Below are positions 43,805 to 52,783 of a stretch of DNA of 64,000 bases, in pieces. How positions within the stretch are numbered: position 1 is the first letter of the stretch; each line of letters starts with the position of its first letter. The stretch comes from Alicyclobacillus sp. (GTDB taxonomy: Bacteria; Bacillota; Bacilli; Alicyclobacillales; Alicyclobacillaceae). The stretch lies in contig JAIMBT010000018.1 in the NCBI GenBank assembly GCA_023511295.1, positions 25,945 to 89,944 of the forward strand, in the 5' to 3' direction. The position numbers and the translations under genes are program-made. Under the pieces are notes generated by a model. That model had not been told where the DNA came from and searched no databases. It worked only from the letters and a program-made list of their open reading frames with translations.

Positions 43805-43875
43805 AACCGGGGATAGGACGCAGACGATGGCCAGGGCGTTTCGCAGCCCTTTCACCCGGATGACGAAGACAAGCA

Positions 43876-43914
43876 GAGGCTCTGAGAACGCGGAAACCCG
43901 TCGCTCAGAGCCTC
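43876..43914. terminator. Bidirectional hairpin between convergent genes
   Basis: GAGGCTCTGAG pairs perfectly with CTCAGAGCCTC across 17 bases. It lies between the SCO-like gene (ends 43804) and the symporter gene (ends 43968, opposite strand). Confidence 0.55.
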
Positions 43915-43967
43915 GGAGCCGTGCACGGTACTGCTGGGGACGACACCACTTCGGACGAGCTGGCTCA

Positions 43968-45410
43968 TCAACCCGGCAGCGCGGTGGTTCCCTCCCGCAC
44001 GCCAGAGTCGCGAGTCAACGCCGAGACCACCACCACGACCACACAATTGACGACGAGCGCAAGAAATCCTGTGTTGATGCCCCACAGAATCGATATCTTC
44101 GCCATGGTAAAGTACACGACCATGATGACGCCAACCAAAATCCCCGCGGTCGCACCCACCTTGCTCACGGATTTCCTTGCAAAGAGCGACAACACAACGG
44201 TCGGGAAAAACTGCGTCACAAAGTTGTACCCCATCAGTAACAGGGCGACAATCGTCGCATTGCTGTGAATCGAGAAATAGAAGGTCACCGCAGCGACAAC
44301 CCAGACCATCACACGGGCGACCATCTGAACTTGTCGGTCAGACACCGGACGGCCAGCCAGTGGGCGATAGATGTTCTCGGCTATCAGGGTCCCTGCCGAC
44401 ATGAGCATCAGTGAGCCCGGGACAATCGCGGTCAAGACGCCGGCACCTCCAATGACGCCGACGAACCAGTCCGGAAACACCTTTTGTACGGCAGCCAGCA
44501 GCGCCAGGTTGGTGTTCGAGAGACCGGGGACAATCAAAATCGCCGCGAAGCCAGCGAAGAACACGAACAAGAGAATGAGCTGGTAGAGCGGGAGGAAGAT
44601 TGCATTTCTCCGAAAGACCTTTTCATTTTTCGCCGTGTACACTGCGCTAAAGCTGTGCGGCCACATATAGAAGCCCAAACCGGTCAGCGCAACCGTCGAG
44701 ATGAACCACGGAAGCCCCATCCCGTGGGCACCAAGCGTCAGAAAGCCGGGCTTGGCGGCATTAATCTTTTGGAACATGTCGTGTAATCCACCGACGTGAA
44801 TCGGCAGGGCAATCCCGACAATCAATACAACCAAGAGGATGGTGATGTCCTTGAGAACAGCGGTCCACGCCGAACCATGTACACCGCTGATGGTCACATA
44901 GAGTGCCAGCACAACCATGGCGATGGCAATGCCGGTCACCTCGTTGATATGACCATAGGAAGCGACTTTCACAATCAACCCCAGCCCTGTCATCTGCGAC
45001 TGCAGGTATGGGATGATGGCAACAACACCGACAACCGACACCAAAATCCCCATCCAGCGGCTGTTGAATCTCTTGTTAAAGTAATCGGGTTGCGAAATCA
45101 GTTTGTGTTCCTTCGCATACCGCCAAATCGGTGGAAGAATAAAGTAGGACAGCATATAGGCGACGGCCCCGTACGCGAGAATATACACCGCCGGTCCGCC
45201 CGTTCCGTAAGCCCATCCACTGCCACCCAGGAACGTAAACGTGGTGTAGATTTCCCCCGCCAGCAGCAAGAACACAAATAGGATGCCAAATCCGCGGCCC
45301 CCGACGGCCCACTGCTCGAGATCTAGTTTCTTTCTCCGTTGCGCCATGAGGCCGAGTACCAGCGCAATCAAAATGGTGACAAAAATCACGACAATCGCAG
45401 CGTTGTGCAC
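43968..45410 (-). CDS. Sodium:solute symporter (SSS) family transporter
   Basis: The 480-residue protein has about thirteen helices. GGRGFGILFVFLLLAGEIYTTFTFLGGSGWAYGTG and the MWPHSFSAVYTAKNEKVFRRNA loop match monocarboxylate/amino-acid SSS members. The GTG at 45410 is preceded by GAGGAGGT and is preferred over the ATG at 45431, which overlaps the DUF3311 stop. DUF3311 proteins are usual small partners of such symporters. The M20 amidohydrolase downstream of the shared regulator suggests uptake of an acyl-amino acid or similar compound. Confidence 0.88.
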   Translation of the reverse strand: MHNAAIVVIFVTILIALVLGLMAQRRKKLDLEQWAVGGRGFGILFVFLLLAGEIYTTFTFLGGSGWAYGTGGPAVYILAYGAVAYMLSYFILPPIWRYAKEHKLISQPDYFNKRFNSRWMGILVSVVGVVAIIPYLQSQMTGLGLIVKVASYGHINEVTGIAIAMVVLALYVTISGVHGSAWTAVLKDITILLVVLIVGIALPIHVGGLHDMFQKINAAKPGFLTLGAHGMGLPWFISTVALTGLGFYMWPHSFSAVYTAKNEKVFRRNAIFLPLYQLILLFVFFAGFAAILIVPGLSNTNLALLAAVQKVFPDWFVGVIGGAGVLTAIVPGSLMLMSAGTLIAENIYRPLAGRPVSDRQVQMVARVMVWVVAAVTFYFSIHSNATIVALLLMGYNFVTQFFPTVVLSLFARKSVSKVGATAGILVGVIMVVYFTMAKISILWGINTGFLALVVNCVVVVVVSALTRDSGVREGTTALPG

Positions 45411-45427
45411 GGTGAGACCTCCTCTCT

Positions 45428-45613
45428 TCATTCTCGATTCGATGGGTCAAAGCGGTAGACAATGGCCATGCAAACGGAGGTCAGGACAATGCACAGTACA
45501 ATATAGAACATCAGAAATGGCATTCCGAGAACATACGGAGTGACGCGGTTGGCGAACAACACCCCTACAAAAATACCGAGCAACGGCAGCACGACGAGCC
45601 ATCGGATAGACAC
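45428..45613 (-). CDS. DUF3311 small membrane protein
   Basis: The 61-residue, two-helix protein contains the family core LPLLGIFVGVLFANRVTPYVLGMPFLMFYIVLCIVLTSVCMAIVY. Start GTG 45613 behind AGGGGG. It is the immediate upstream partner of an SSS symporter, the standard context of the family, and probably helps assemble or regulate it. Confidence 0.85.
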   Translation of the reverse strand: MSIRWLVVLPLLGIFVGVLFANRVTPYVLGMPFLMFYIVLCIVLTSVCMAIVYRFDPSNRE

Positions 45614-45709
45614 GGAGACACCCCCTTCCCTTGCCTCGTTTCAAGCAGCAGACAGCACAAGAGATGTACGAGCGAGGCTGCATGCAGTGGTTCAGGTGAA
45701 TCTGTGGGC

Positions 45710-46891
45710 TTACCCCAACAGGTGCAAGGCAACACTGACAAAGGCCCGAACGCCAATCGGCAGCGCGTCCTCGTCCACATTGAAACGGGGGTGGTGGTGG
45801 GGATAGATGATTCCTTTCTCGGCATTGCCGGCGCCAACGTAGAAGAACGTACCGGGAACCAGCTGTTGGTAGGCTGAGAAATCCTCGCCCCCCATCGTCG
45901 GGTCACCCTCGACGACGACGTCTGGACCGAACGTCTCGACAAGTGCCGCACGTACGCGTCCCGTCAGCTGTTCATCGTTGATGACCGGGCGATATCCGTG
46001 TTCGTAACGAAATTCGTAGCTCGCACCGTGCGCCTCTGTGATGCCCTTGACAATCCGTTCCATCTTCTCGGGTACCTCATCGCGCAGTTCGGGTTTGAAG
46101 CTGCGAACCGTTCCAACCATCTCGACCGATTCAGGAATCACGTTGTGAGCCGTTCCGCTGTGAAATTGGGTTACCGACAGAACGACGGGATCTAATGGGT
46201 CGACATTTCGGGACACGACATGTTGGAGGTTGGTCACCACCTGCGCCGCAATCGCGATGCTGTCGACCGTTAAGTGCGGTTGGGCTGCATGCCCGCCCTT
46301 CCCCTTGATGGTGATATAGAAGACGTCCGGAGCCGCCATGAATGCACCCGCTCTGACCTGAATTCTCCCAACCTGCAGCGGGGACCACAGATGGATGCCT
46401 ATCACGCAGTCCACTCCGTCCATCACACCGGCCTTCACCAGTTCTTGGGCACCGCCTGGAAACAACTCTTCGGCGTGTTGAAACAGAAAGCGAACCTCTC
46501 CGCGCAACTTGTCCTTCAATCCGGACAGAACTTTTGCGACACCAAGGAGCATCGCCGTATGCCCATCGTGACCACACGCATGCATCACGCCCGGATTTGT
46601 GGATGCGAACTCCAGGTCATTCTCCTCTGTGATGGGTAGAGCGTCCATGTCTGCGCGAATCGCCAGTACGGGCCCCGGTTGACGGCCGATGAGGCGGGCG
46701 ACCACACTGGTCGGAGTCGGCCTCGACAACTCCAATTCCCCGAATGAACGCAGGGTCTCGTAGACAAATTGAGACGTCTGTTGTTCTTGGAACGAAAGTT
46801 CCGGATTCTGGTGTAAATGACGCCTCCACCGAACCACTTCCTCTGTCACCTGTTGCAACATCTGCTCCGCATCCGCAATCGTGATTCCCAT
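45710..46891 (-). CDS. M20-family metallo-amidohydrolase
   Basis: The 393-residue enzyme resembles N-acyl-amino-acid / hippurate / indole-acetyl-amino-acid hydrolases. Seen: HACGHDGHTAMLLGVAK (metal ligands), LFQHAEELFPGGAQELVKAG (catalytic Glu pair), IHLWSPLQVGRI, the dimerisation domain around IKGKGGHAAQPHLTVDSI, and the C-terminal metal His in PHHHPRFNVDEDAL. ATG 46891 follows GAGGAGAGG. It begins an operon reading into the DUF3311 and symporter genes. Substrate unknown. Confidence 0.9.
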   Translation of the reverse strand: MGITIADAEQMLQQVTEEVVRWRRHLHQNPELSFQEQQTSQFVYETLRSFGELELSRPTPTSVVARLIGRQPGPVLAIRADMDALPITEENDLEFASTNPGVMHACGHDGHTAMLLGVAKVLSGLKDKLRGEVRFLFQHAEELFPGGAQELVKAGVMDGVDCVIGIHLWSPLQVGRIQVRAGAFMAAPDVFYITIKGKGGHAAQPHLTVDSIAIAAQVVTNLQHVVSRNVDPLDPVVLSVTQFHSGTAHNVIPESVEMVGTVRSFKPELRDEVPEKMERIVKGITEAHGASYEFRYEHGYRPVINDEQLTGRVRAALVETFGPDVVVEGDPTMGGEDFSAYQQLVPGTFFYVGAGNAEKGIIYPHHHPRFNVDEDALPIGVRAFVSVALHLLG

Positions 46892-47013
46892 CGCTGCCTC
46901 TCCTCAACTCGTTGGATTTGGCTCGACATGGTACGCGGTCAGGGAGTCCCCGGAGCCACGTACACCTCGCTGTCGCGCCTCTCCCGCTAGCCCCGCAAGT
47001 CTTCCTATGCGGA

Positions 47014-47064
47014 ATCAACCCGTAACTACGTATTTTCGGTTGATTTACGGTTGAGGTTATTCTA
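47014..47064 (-). promoter_or_regulatory. -10 with clustered CGGTTGA half-sites upstream of the amidohydrolase operon
   Basis: Three copies of a CGGKTTGA/CGGTTGA half-site (one inverted at 47014-47022, two direct at 47037-47044 and 47048-47055) lie just downstream of a minus-strand TAGAAT (47059-47064). TTACGGTTGA is inverted against TCAACCCGTAA. This looks like a multi-copy operator for the regulator encoded at 47104-48591. Confidence 0.4.
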
Positions 47065-47103
47065 CCACCCCGCCTGTTCTATCGTCCATACTTGGCGAAG
47101 CGT

Positions 47104-48591
47104 CTACTCGATTACGCAGTCCAGGTTCACTTGATACACGCGTCGCGGACGGCCCCGCGGGTGAGGTGCCTCCTCCGCGACGACCGTCGCGAGGCCGTGG
47201 GCCTCCAGTATGTTGAGCAACCGCCGCGCACTCCGGGGCCGGATATTCAGGTAGCGTGCCAAATCAGATGTCGTCAAGGCGTTCGTCCCGTACTGGCTCA
47301 TGGCAGCAGAAATGCGGCTGAGCGTGGTCGCGCTGAGAGGCACTTCACCGTTCGACGTTTCAACCGTTCGGCCCGAGTAGGAGGTCACCACGGGATCTGA
47401 ATGCCCGAGCGGGCCGCGAATGGTCTTATCGGGCAAGGCAGCCATCCAGGTACCGGGCATCCGCGCCTTGGCGTGCCCAAAGGCGATATCCGCGTTCTGC
47501 TCCGCTTCCAGAACCGTCCCTCCAACACCCATACCGCAACAAATACCGATGGAGTCGAACTCGTCAACCTCTGGAAGCGATGGCTTCATTCGAAACCCTT
47601 GCGTGAACTCCTCTAACATTTGTATCGTCGTAAGGATCATCCATTTCCCGGGTTCCACCACCCACATCGCACCCTGAAGACGGCGGGTGTACCGGCGAAC
47701 CGCGGTGGAGACGGCCGCCATCACCTCCGGGGTGTCCACGGCACAGCGTTCGTTCGTCGGTGAGGCGGTCCCTGGCTCTCGAACGTACTTCGGCGGAACC
47801 ACGGCCATCACTTGAGCTGCAATCTGGGCACTCTGTGACGGTTCCATCATCTCGAACGTCCGAGTGGCGGCATCGAGCACTCTGCAAATTTCTGTATGCG
47901 TTGCTGTAACGTGAAGTACCGGCATACCCGCCCGCTGCAACTGAACGTGCGCAGAGCGCAGGCAAGTCACCGCCGCCTTTGTGACACCGGCTGTCCATAG
48001 ATTGAGATGGAACGCGACCAGTTCGCCCGAGTCAATCTGGCCCGTATACGGTTTTACATACACATCCGCATCAATGCCGACCTCCTGAAGTAGGCGGTGG
48101 ACTTCAGCTCGTTGCAGTGTATCCAGGCTGATCTCCGATAGGTGCAGCCCCAGGTCGTTCATCAACTTGAGAAGAGCGCGATACAGCCCCTCGCCCGTGT
48201 GCGGGGGATAGAACATCGGCTGACGGATGCCTCCCCAGTCTTTCACAATCGAATACGGAACCTGACCACTGAACAACCACATATCCACGTCCAGCTGTGC
48301 CTCGCAAAGCAGCGGAATGATTTCATCTTCCCGCCAATAGACGATTGGAACCATGCGGATGTGAGGGAACTCCCGCGCCGCCGCCTCGATGACATGCAAG
48401 GAGTCGTCTGCGCTGACAACCCCCATCCGTAACGTTTGAACGTTGCGCGAACCTGCCACCGACAGCCGAGCCTCCAGCTCGCGATCCATTTCCAAATCCC
48501 GTCCTTCGTACGTCCAATCGCTTGGCGCTGTCTCCGGAAACCGCTCTGCGCCGTGGCGATCGTTCGGTGCGTGTGGATGGGACGCCATCAT
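47104..48591 (-). CDS. Transcriptional regulator with C-terminal winged helix, family unrecognised
   Basis: The ~495-residue protein ends with a winged helix TLSRISAAMSQYGTNALTTSDLARYLNIRPRSARRLLNILEAHGLA and PRGRPRRVYQV. Its N-terminal half (about 50-220) looks like an alpha/beta sensor domain. The middle (about 325-420, DSIGICCGMGVGGTVLEAEQNADIAFGHAKA) resembles a degenerate GGDEF-like nucleotide domain, as in some large one-component regulators. The ATG at 48591 has a modest AAAGTGGG site only; ATG 48489 behind GGGACGGG is an alternative. It sits upstream of, and probably controls, the amidohydrolase/symporter genes. Confidence 0.7.
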   Translation of the reverse strand: MMASHPHAPNDRHGAERFPETAPSDWTYEGRDLEMDRELEARLSVAGSRNVQTLRMGVVSADDSLHVIEAAAREFPHIRMVPIVYWREDEIIPLLCEAQLDVDMWLFSGQVPYSIVKDWGGIRQPMFYPPHTGEGLYRALLKLMNDLGLHLSEISLDTLQRAEVHRLLQEVGIDADVYVKPYTGQIDSGELVAFHLNLWTAGVTKAAVTCLRSAHVQLQRAGMPVLHVTATHTEICRVLDAATRTFEMMEPSQSAQIAAQVMAVVPPKYVREPGTASPTNERCAVDTPEVMAAVSTAVRRYTRRLQGAMWVVEPGKWMILTTIQMLEEFTQGFRMKPSLPEVDEFDSIGICCGMGVGGTVLEAEQNADIAFGHAKARMPGTWMAALPDKTIRGPLGHSDPVVTSYSGRTVETSNGEVPLSATTLSRISAAMSQYGTNALTTSDLARYLNIRPRSARRLLNILEAHGLATVVAEEAPHPRGRPRRVYQVNLDCVIE

Positions 48592-48603
48592 CCCACTTTC
48601 TGA

Positions 48604-48612
48604 ATTCTAGCA
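48604..48612 (-). promoter_or_regulatory. Extended -10 (TGCTAGAAT) before the regulator gene
   Basis: TGC-TAGAAT followed by TCAGA is shared with the toxin locus (complement of 52842-52852). It lies so close to the ATG at 48591 that the mRNA would have a leader of only a few bases, which favours the downstream start at 48489. Confidence 0.35.
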
Positions 48613-48622
48613 TATCAAGATG

Positions 48623-48648
48623 CAGGGGCTGCTCACGAGCAGCCCCTG
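48623..48648 (-). terminator. Terminator hairpin after the COG4705/DedA operon
   Basis: CAGGGGCTGCT, four-base loop, AGCAGCCCCTG: perfect 11-bp stem 25 bases beyond the stop at 48673. The T-content after the stem is weak on the minus strand. Confidence 0.6.
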
Positions 48649-48672
48649 ATTACCATTCTTTTCAGCTCGCCG

Positions 48673-49554
48673 TCACAGATTGCCGGGGAGTTCCTCTCGC
48701 CCGGGTTCTCGGGCCGGTTGACCCCGACGCCGATGCCGCGCGCGGCCCCGACTGTGTCTCCGGCGCGCCTCTCTCCGCTCTGCGGCGAGCACGTCCGGCT
48801 GGACGTCGCGCCGCGTGATGGAGAGGAAAGTCACCAGCAGCACAATCAGACACAGGAGTACGAGCCCAACCGGCCCCTTGCCGTAGTTGAGCCCACCGGC
48901 TGAATGCGGCACCGACAGCCAGTCCGCAAACGACGCGCCAACCGGCCGCGTCATCACGTACGCGAACCAGAACGCGAAGATGCCGTTGAGGCGGAAGGCA
49001 AAGTGCAAGACGCCCGGCAACAAAAACAGCACGCTGAAAAGGATGCCCGACGCCAGGTACCCCAGGTGCAGCGTCACCGCCGTCATGTCCCCCGCCGCCG
49101 TGCCAAGGGCGAACGTGGACAGGACCGTCGCCCAGTAGAACATCTCCCGCCGCGGCGTGAAGATGCTGTGGATGGACAGGGTCTTCTCCACCTTCGCCCA
49201 GGCTGTGAACACCACAGCCAAAATCGCGAGGAACGTGAGGGTGGATACCCAATACGGAACGCCGAGGACGATGTGGGTCGCATCCGCCACCATCGTTCCG
49301 AAGATGGCGACCATCGACACCAGCAGCCAGTACACCCAGGCGATGTAGCGCCGGACCGCGAACTGCAAGACCAGCGACACCACCAACCCGACCGCGCCCA
49401 GCCCGACTGCCACATACGGGTTGATGTGGTACACCAAGTCGTCCGATATCGCTTCGCCCATCGCTGTTGACAGCAGCTTGACAATCCAGAACCACAGCGT
49501 AACCTCCGGCACCTTCGTCAGGGCCGTGGGTACGTAGCGGATCCCGTCCTTCAT
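48673..49554 (-). CDS. COG4705-like multi-spanning membrane protein
   Basis: The 293-residue protein has about eight helices. KVPEVTLWFWIVKLLSTAMGEAISDDLVYHINPYVAVGLG and DVTAVTLHLGYLASGILF-type repeats (GTAAGDMTAVTLHLG) match uncharacterised COG4705 proteins. The C-terminal tail is Arg/Glu-rich. ATG 49554 overlaps the DedA stop (ATGA) behind GGAGGGG. Function unknown; such proteins are often linked to metal or acid stress regions, which I cannot confirm here. Confidence 0.7.
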   Translation of the reverse strand: MKDGIRYVPTALTKVPEVTLWFWIVKLLSTAMGEAISDDLVYHINPYVAVGLGAVGLVVSLVLQFAVRRYIAWVYWLLVSMVAIFGTMVADATHIVLGVPYWVSTLTFLAILAVVFTAWAKVEKTLSIHSIFTPRREMFYWATVLSTFALGTAAGDMTAVTLHLGYLASGILFSVLFLLPGVLHFAFRLNGIFAFWFAYVMTRPVGASFADWLSVPHSAGGLNYGKGPVGLVLLCLIVLLVTFLSITRRDVQPDVLAAERREARRRHSRGRARHRRRGQPAREPGREELPGNL

Positions 49555-50153
49555 GCGCGCCGTCCCCTCCTCACCCGGATGGCGATATACACAATCAGTG
49601 CGACGATGACCAGCACCGCAATCGCCATCAGCGGCTTCGTGTAATGGCTCACCGTGTCCCAGTTCTGACCCAACTTGAACCCGCCGTATGCCAGGAGCCC
49701 TGCCCACGGGAGCGATCCGATGGCGGTGTACACCGTGAACTTGGCCACGGGCATCCGCGCAATCCCCGCCGGAAGTGAGATAAACGTCCGGATACCCGGC
49801 AGCAGACGACCCACGAACACCGCCCATTCGCCGTGTTTCGCGAACCAAGCCTCCGCAGCCTCCAGGTGCCGCTCAGACAGCCGCACGACACGCCCGTACC
49901 GTGCCAGCAGCGGGCGGCCGCCCAGCCGGCCGACGGCGTAGGCAATCCAAGAACCGACGACGTTCCCAACCGTCCCAGCCACAATCACCGTCCACAAGCT
50001 CAGGTGCCCGACCGCCGCCAGGTAGCCGCCAAACGGCATGATGACCTCGCTCGGCAACGGAATACAGGCGCTCTCCAGCACCATCGCGAGAAACACGCCT
50101 GTGTAGCCAAACGTCTGAACCCAGTGCAACGAGAATCCAGAGAGATGTCCCAA
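49551..50153 (-). CDS. DedA-family (SNARE-associated/VTT) membrane protein
   Basis: The 200-residue protein shows the DedA signature: LESACIPLPSEVIMPFGGYLA with the conserved acidic residue, GNVVGSWIAYAVGRLGGRPLL, and FVGRLLPGIRTFISLPAGIARMP with the conserved F-x-R-x3-P-x2-R. Members include flippases for undecaprenyl phosphate or phosphatidylethanolamine. Start TTG 50153 behind GAGGTGG. It heads a two-gene operon with the COG4705-like gene. Confidence 0.9.
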   Translation of the reverse strand: MGHLSGFSLHWVQTFGYTGVFLAMVLESACIPLPSEVIMPFGGYLAAVGHLSLWTVIVAGTVGNVVGSWIAYAVGRLGGRPLLARYGRVVRLSERHLEAAEAWFAKHGEWAVFVGRLLPGIRTFISLPAGIARMPVAKFTVYTAIGSLPWAGLLAYGGFKLGQNWDTVSHYTKPLMAIAVLVIVALIVYIAIRVRRGRRA

Positions 50154-50421
50154 GAATCTACCACCTCATTGTCCGTGTGTGCAGGGCGGATGGAAATGCC
50201 GTGTTGGACGACCGGAGTGCGAATCCATAATCCATCGATGGTCCATCCGTCGTCAAACATGGCTGTTCCACCACCGCGACTGCCTTCCCAGAGCGGGTCG
50301 TGATGGAAAGCGGATCGACATACCATGGGTAAGGAGGACATTTGGCGGGGAAAAGTTCACGGGAAATGGGGCTTCTGCTTTGTCATAAAATGATAGAAGA
50401 ACATGCCAGGGAGGCGAGAGG

Positions 50422-51801
50422 ATGTCAACGGAGCACTCGAGCGCAAAACGCGGGTTTACGCCCGTGATGGGGATGAGTCAAGTACTCGCCATTGCCATCG
50501 CCGCCATATCGCCGACGACGTCTGTCTTCCTCGTCTACGGATCAGGTTTGGATCTCGCAGGCACCGGCGTATTCTGGGCCTTCATCATCGGGGCCTGTAT
50601 CGCCATCTCCATGGCGTTTTGTTACGCCGAACTCGGTTCGATGTATCCCGGTGCTGGCGGCGCGTACACGATTGTCCGGCGCGCACTGGGGAAACCGTTT
50701 GGTTTCATCGCTGTCCTCCTGTTTCTCGTGCTCGGCATCGTTGTCACTGCAAGCATTCTGGTCGCATCGTCAACGTACCTGCATTCGCTCGTGCCCCAAA
50801 TCCCCGTGAACTGGGCGGCGGTCGCCATGATGGCCATCGTAACCTGGTTCTCACTGGAGCGCATCGGTGCCGCCAGTTGGGTGGCAATGGCGATGCTGCT
50901 CATTGAACTCGCCGTTATCCTCGTGTTTATCGTCATCTCGTTCGCCGGTGCGACGCACCCCGTCGGATTCATTCTCCATCCCGCCACCGCAGGCGCACAC
51001 GGAGCGTCGTCCAGTGTGAGCCTCGCAGCCATGCTGGCCGCCGTCGTCCCAGCCCTGTTCGCATTCAATGGATATGACTGGCCCCTCTATTTTGCCGAGG
51101 AAACCAAAGCCGCGCGCCAGGTACTGCCAAAAGCTGTCATGATTGCCGTACTGACGTCGGTGATTGTGGAAGTGCTGGCCGTCGCCGCATCGACACTCGC
51201 CATTCCAAGCCTCTCCGCGGCCATGAAAGCCGATGCGCCCCTCACCTATGTGGCGCAGTCCGTCGCAGGGCACACCGGTGCGACCATCCTCATCATCGGC
51301 GTGGTCATCGCGATGTTTGACACGGGCCTCAGCGGGAACCTCGCGTATGCCCGCATTTACCTCGACTCCTCCCGGAACCACAGCTGGCCGGGACCCATCA
51401 ACCGTTTCTTCGGCAGCATGAACCGTCACAACGTACCGAAGTGGGGTTTTGTGTTTCTCGGTGTCGGGAACGCCCTCCTGTGTTACTTCACATCCCTTAA
51501 CAACCTCATCACGTTCACCGGTGTCATTATCGTCACCATCTACTTGTTGATTGCCATCTCTGCGATTGTCGCGCGGTTCAAGGCGCGCTCGACGGAACAC
51601 CCCTTCCGGATGCCAATCTGGCCACTTCCACCCATCATCGCCATCATCGGTGTCGCCCTCGCACTCACTCAGCAAGCGGCGGGGGACATCATCAAGACCG
51701 CTGTCATCATCGCCGTGGCCCTGCTCTACTGGCTCGCCTATTTGCGCCGGAAGGAAGCAAAACGAGCATCCGCCTCAGAAACGACATCGACGGGAGCCTA
51801 G
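50422..51801 (+). CDS. APC-superfamily amino acid permease
   Basis: The 459-residue protein has twelve predicted helices. The first carries AIAAISPTTSVFLVYG and GSMYPGAGGAYTIVRRALG, typical of APC members (unwound G-S/G-A helix 1 region). FAFNGYDWPLYFAEETK corresponds to the conserved helix 6 loop. ATG 50422 follows GGGAGGCG. Single-gene unit ending at the hairpin 51820-51848. Substrate not predictable. The 270 bases before it hold no gene I can support. Confidence 0.88.
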   Translation: MSTEHSSAKRGFTPVMGMSQVLAIAIAAISPTTSVFLVYGSGLDLAGTGVFWAFIIGACIAISMAFCYAELGSMYPGAGGAYTIVRRALGKPFGFIAVLLFLVLGIVVTASILVASSTYLHSLVPQIPVNWAAVAMMAIVTWFSLERIGAASWVAMAMLLIELAVILVFIVISFAGATHPVGFILHPATAGAHGASSSVSLAAMLAAVVPALFAFNGYDWPLYFAEETKAARQVLPKAVMIAVLTSVIVEVLAVAASTLAIPSLSAAMKADAPLTYVAQSVAGHTGATILIIGVVIAMFDTGLSGNLAYARIYLDSSRNHSWPGPINRFFGSMNRHNVPKWGFVFLGVGNALLCYFTSLNNLITFTGVIIVTIYLLIAISAIVARFKARSTEHPFRMPIWPLPPIIAIIGVALALTQQAAGDIIKTAVIIAVALLYWLAYLRRKEAKRASASETTSTGA

Positions 51802-51819
51802 AGATGCGCATATAGAGGG

Positions 51820-51848
51820 GAAACGGCGGGTGTACTCCCCGCCGTTTC
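51820..51848 (+). terminator. Terminator after the amino acid permease
   Basis: GAAACGGCGGG pairs perfectly with CCCGCCGTTTC across seven bases, 18 bases after the stop. Confidence 0.65.
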
Positions 51849-51932
51849 AGCCATTGACAATCCCTCCGCACGTCCGGTACATTCCTGGGGAACGGCGCAC
51901 ACCCTCGGAGCCCGGAAACGGAGGCATCGCGC

Positions 51933-52388
51933 ATGACAACCCTGTACAAGCTGTTTCCGCCGACCATTCATCCGATGGTCGTGCACTTCACCATCTCCAT
52001 TCTCTACCTCGCCGCGTTGTTCGGGCTGGTAGGACTCTTTCGTAGGCGAGACTCATTCTGGGCAAAGGCCTTCACCCTTTTGCTGCTGCTGGGAATCCTG
52101 GCCACTCTCGCCGCAGGTCTGGCCGGCGTCATCAGCGAGTCCTACGACACCATCCCGCAGGCGATTCGCCCGATGCTCAGCGCACATAAACGGGACGGTG
52201 AACTGACGGGCATTGCGGTGGTCATCGCAACTGCCATTCAACTCCTGCGCGGCCGGTTTCGGAAAGTCTCACCCGCCGCCTGGCTATTCGCCCTGGTGGC
52301 GGTCATCCTTGTGTCGGCAGCGGGGTTCCTGGGCGGATCAATCGTCTATGATCACGGGCTTGGCATCCTGCACGTCACGCGACCCTGA
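51933..52388 (+). CDS. DUF2231 membrane protein
   Basis: The 151-residue, four-helix protein has the DUF2231 opening FPPTIHPMVVHFTISILYLAALFGLVG and the later HKRDGELTGIAVVIATAIQL with conserved His. Some members bind haem or accompany redox enzymes; here no partner is adjacent. ATG 51933 follows GGAGGCA. Confidence 0.8.
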   Translation: MTTLYKLFPPTIHPMVVHFTISILYLAALFGLVGLFRRRDSFWAKAFTLLLLLGILATLAAGLAGVISESYDTIPQAIRPMLSAHKRDGELTGIAVVIATAIQLLRGRFRKVSPAAWLFALVAVILVSAAGFLGGSIVYDHGLGILHVTRP

Positions 52389-52527
52389 GGGGGTCTGCCC
52401 TGGCGCTTTTGAAGCAGGCCGTGCCAAGCCCCACGGCGCCCTCCCAGTCTTCCCTCATGAGCCGTTCCGCCAACTCTATGCCTCTTTCGACCAGCGCAGC
52501 CATAAGCCCCGCGCAGGTTTCGCTGAT

Positions 52528-52555
52528 TTGACGTATATTCTGCCTGTGATACACT
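52528..52555 (+). promoter_or_regulatory. Promoter of the antisense (antitoxin) RNA
   Basis: TTGACG, 16 bases, TACACT with an extended TGA element just before the -10. Transcription would start near 52562 and run into the complement of the toxin mRNA's 3' part. No plus-strand gene follows. Confidence 0.65.
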
Positions 52556-52568
52556 AAACATGAAAAGA

Positions 52569-52592
52569 GAGCCGGAGCGTCACCTCCGACTC
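52569..52592 (-). terminator. Terminator of the toxin mRNA
   Basis: On the minus strand GAGTCGGAG, six-base loop, CTCCGGCTC, followed by TCTTTTC (52562-52568): a typical intrinsic terminator about 90 bases beyond the peptide stop codon. Confidence 0.7.
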
Positions 52593-52641
52593 CCGGGCAT
52601 CAACGCCTCGGGCGTTGTCCCTGCCCATCCTGTGTAACGGG

Positions 52642-52690
52642 CAAGTAGCCGCCCCACGGCGCTCACCTATGGGGGCGGTTACTTGTTTCT
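52642..52690 (+). terminator. Terminator of the antisense RNA, overlapping the toxin stop codon
   Basis: CAAGTAGCCGCCCC and GGGGCGGTTACTTG form a 14-bp stem with one G-T mismatch and 16-base loop, followed on the plus strand by TTTCTT. The right arm overlaps the TAA and last codon of the peptide gene. Confidence 0.65.
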
Positions 52691-52783
52691 TACGGCAAGA
52701 ACCACAGCCAATACGAGTGACACCAGCGACACCACGAATGACCCAAATTGGATCATCAACGCGATGGCACCTTGTGCACCCAT
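52679..52783 (-). CDS. 34-residue hydrophobic peptide, holin-like type I toxin
   Basis: ATG 52783 to TAA encodes a peptide starting MGAQGAIALMIQFGSF, then one long Val/Leu/Ala membrane helix, ending VLAVRNK. A very strong GGGAGGGGGTGAG site lies upstream. Size, single helix, the L-M-x-x-F-G-x-F-V-V core and basic C-terminus match the Firmicute putative holin-like toxin family (TxpA/BsrG-like). On the minus strand TGCTAGAAT at about 52843-52851 is a likely extended -10. Convergent antisense transcription is visible at the 3' end. Toxicity itself is inferred. Confidence 0.75.
   Translation of the reverse strand: MGAQGAIALMIQFGSFVVSLVSLVLAVVLAVRNK

Larger units (their letters stand above)
52562..52692 (+). 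ncRNA. Putative antisense antitoxin RNA, about 130 nt
   Basis: Bounded by the promoter at 52528-52555 and the hairpin 52642-52685 followed by TTTCTT. It has no open frame. It would contain stem loops GAGCCGGAG/CTCCGACTC and AACGCC/GGCGTT and be complementary to the last codons and the whole 3' untranslated region of the 52679-52783 peptide mRNA, the layout of TxpA/RatA- and BsrG/SR4-type loci. Confidence 0.6.
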
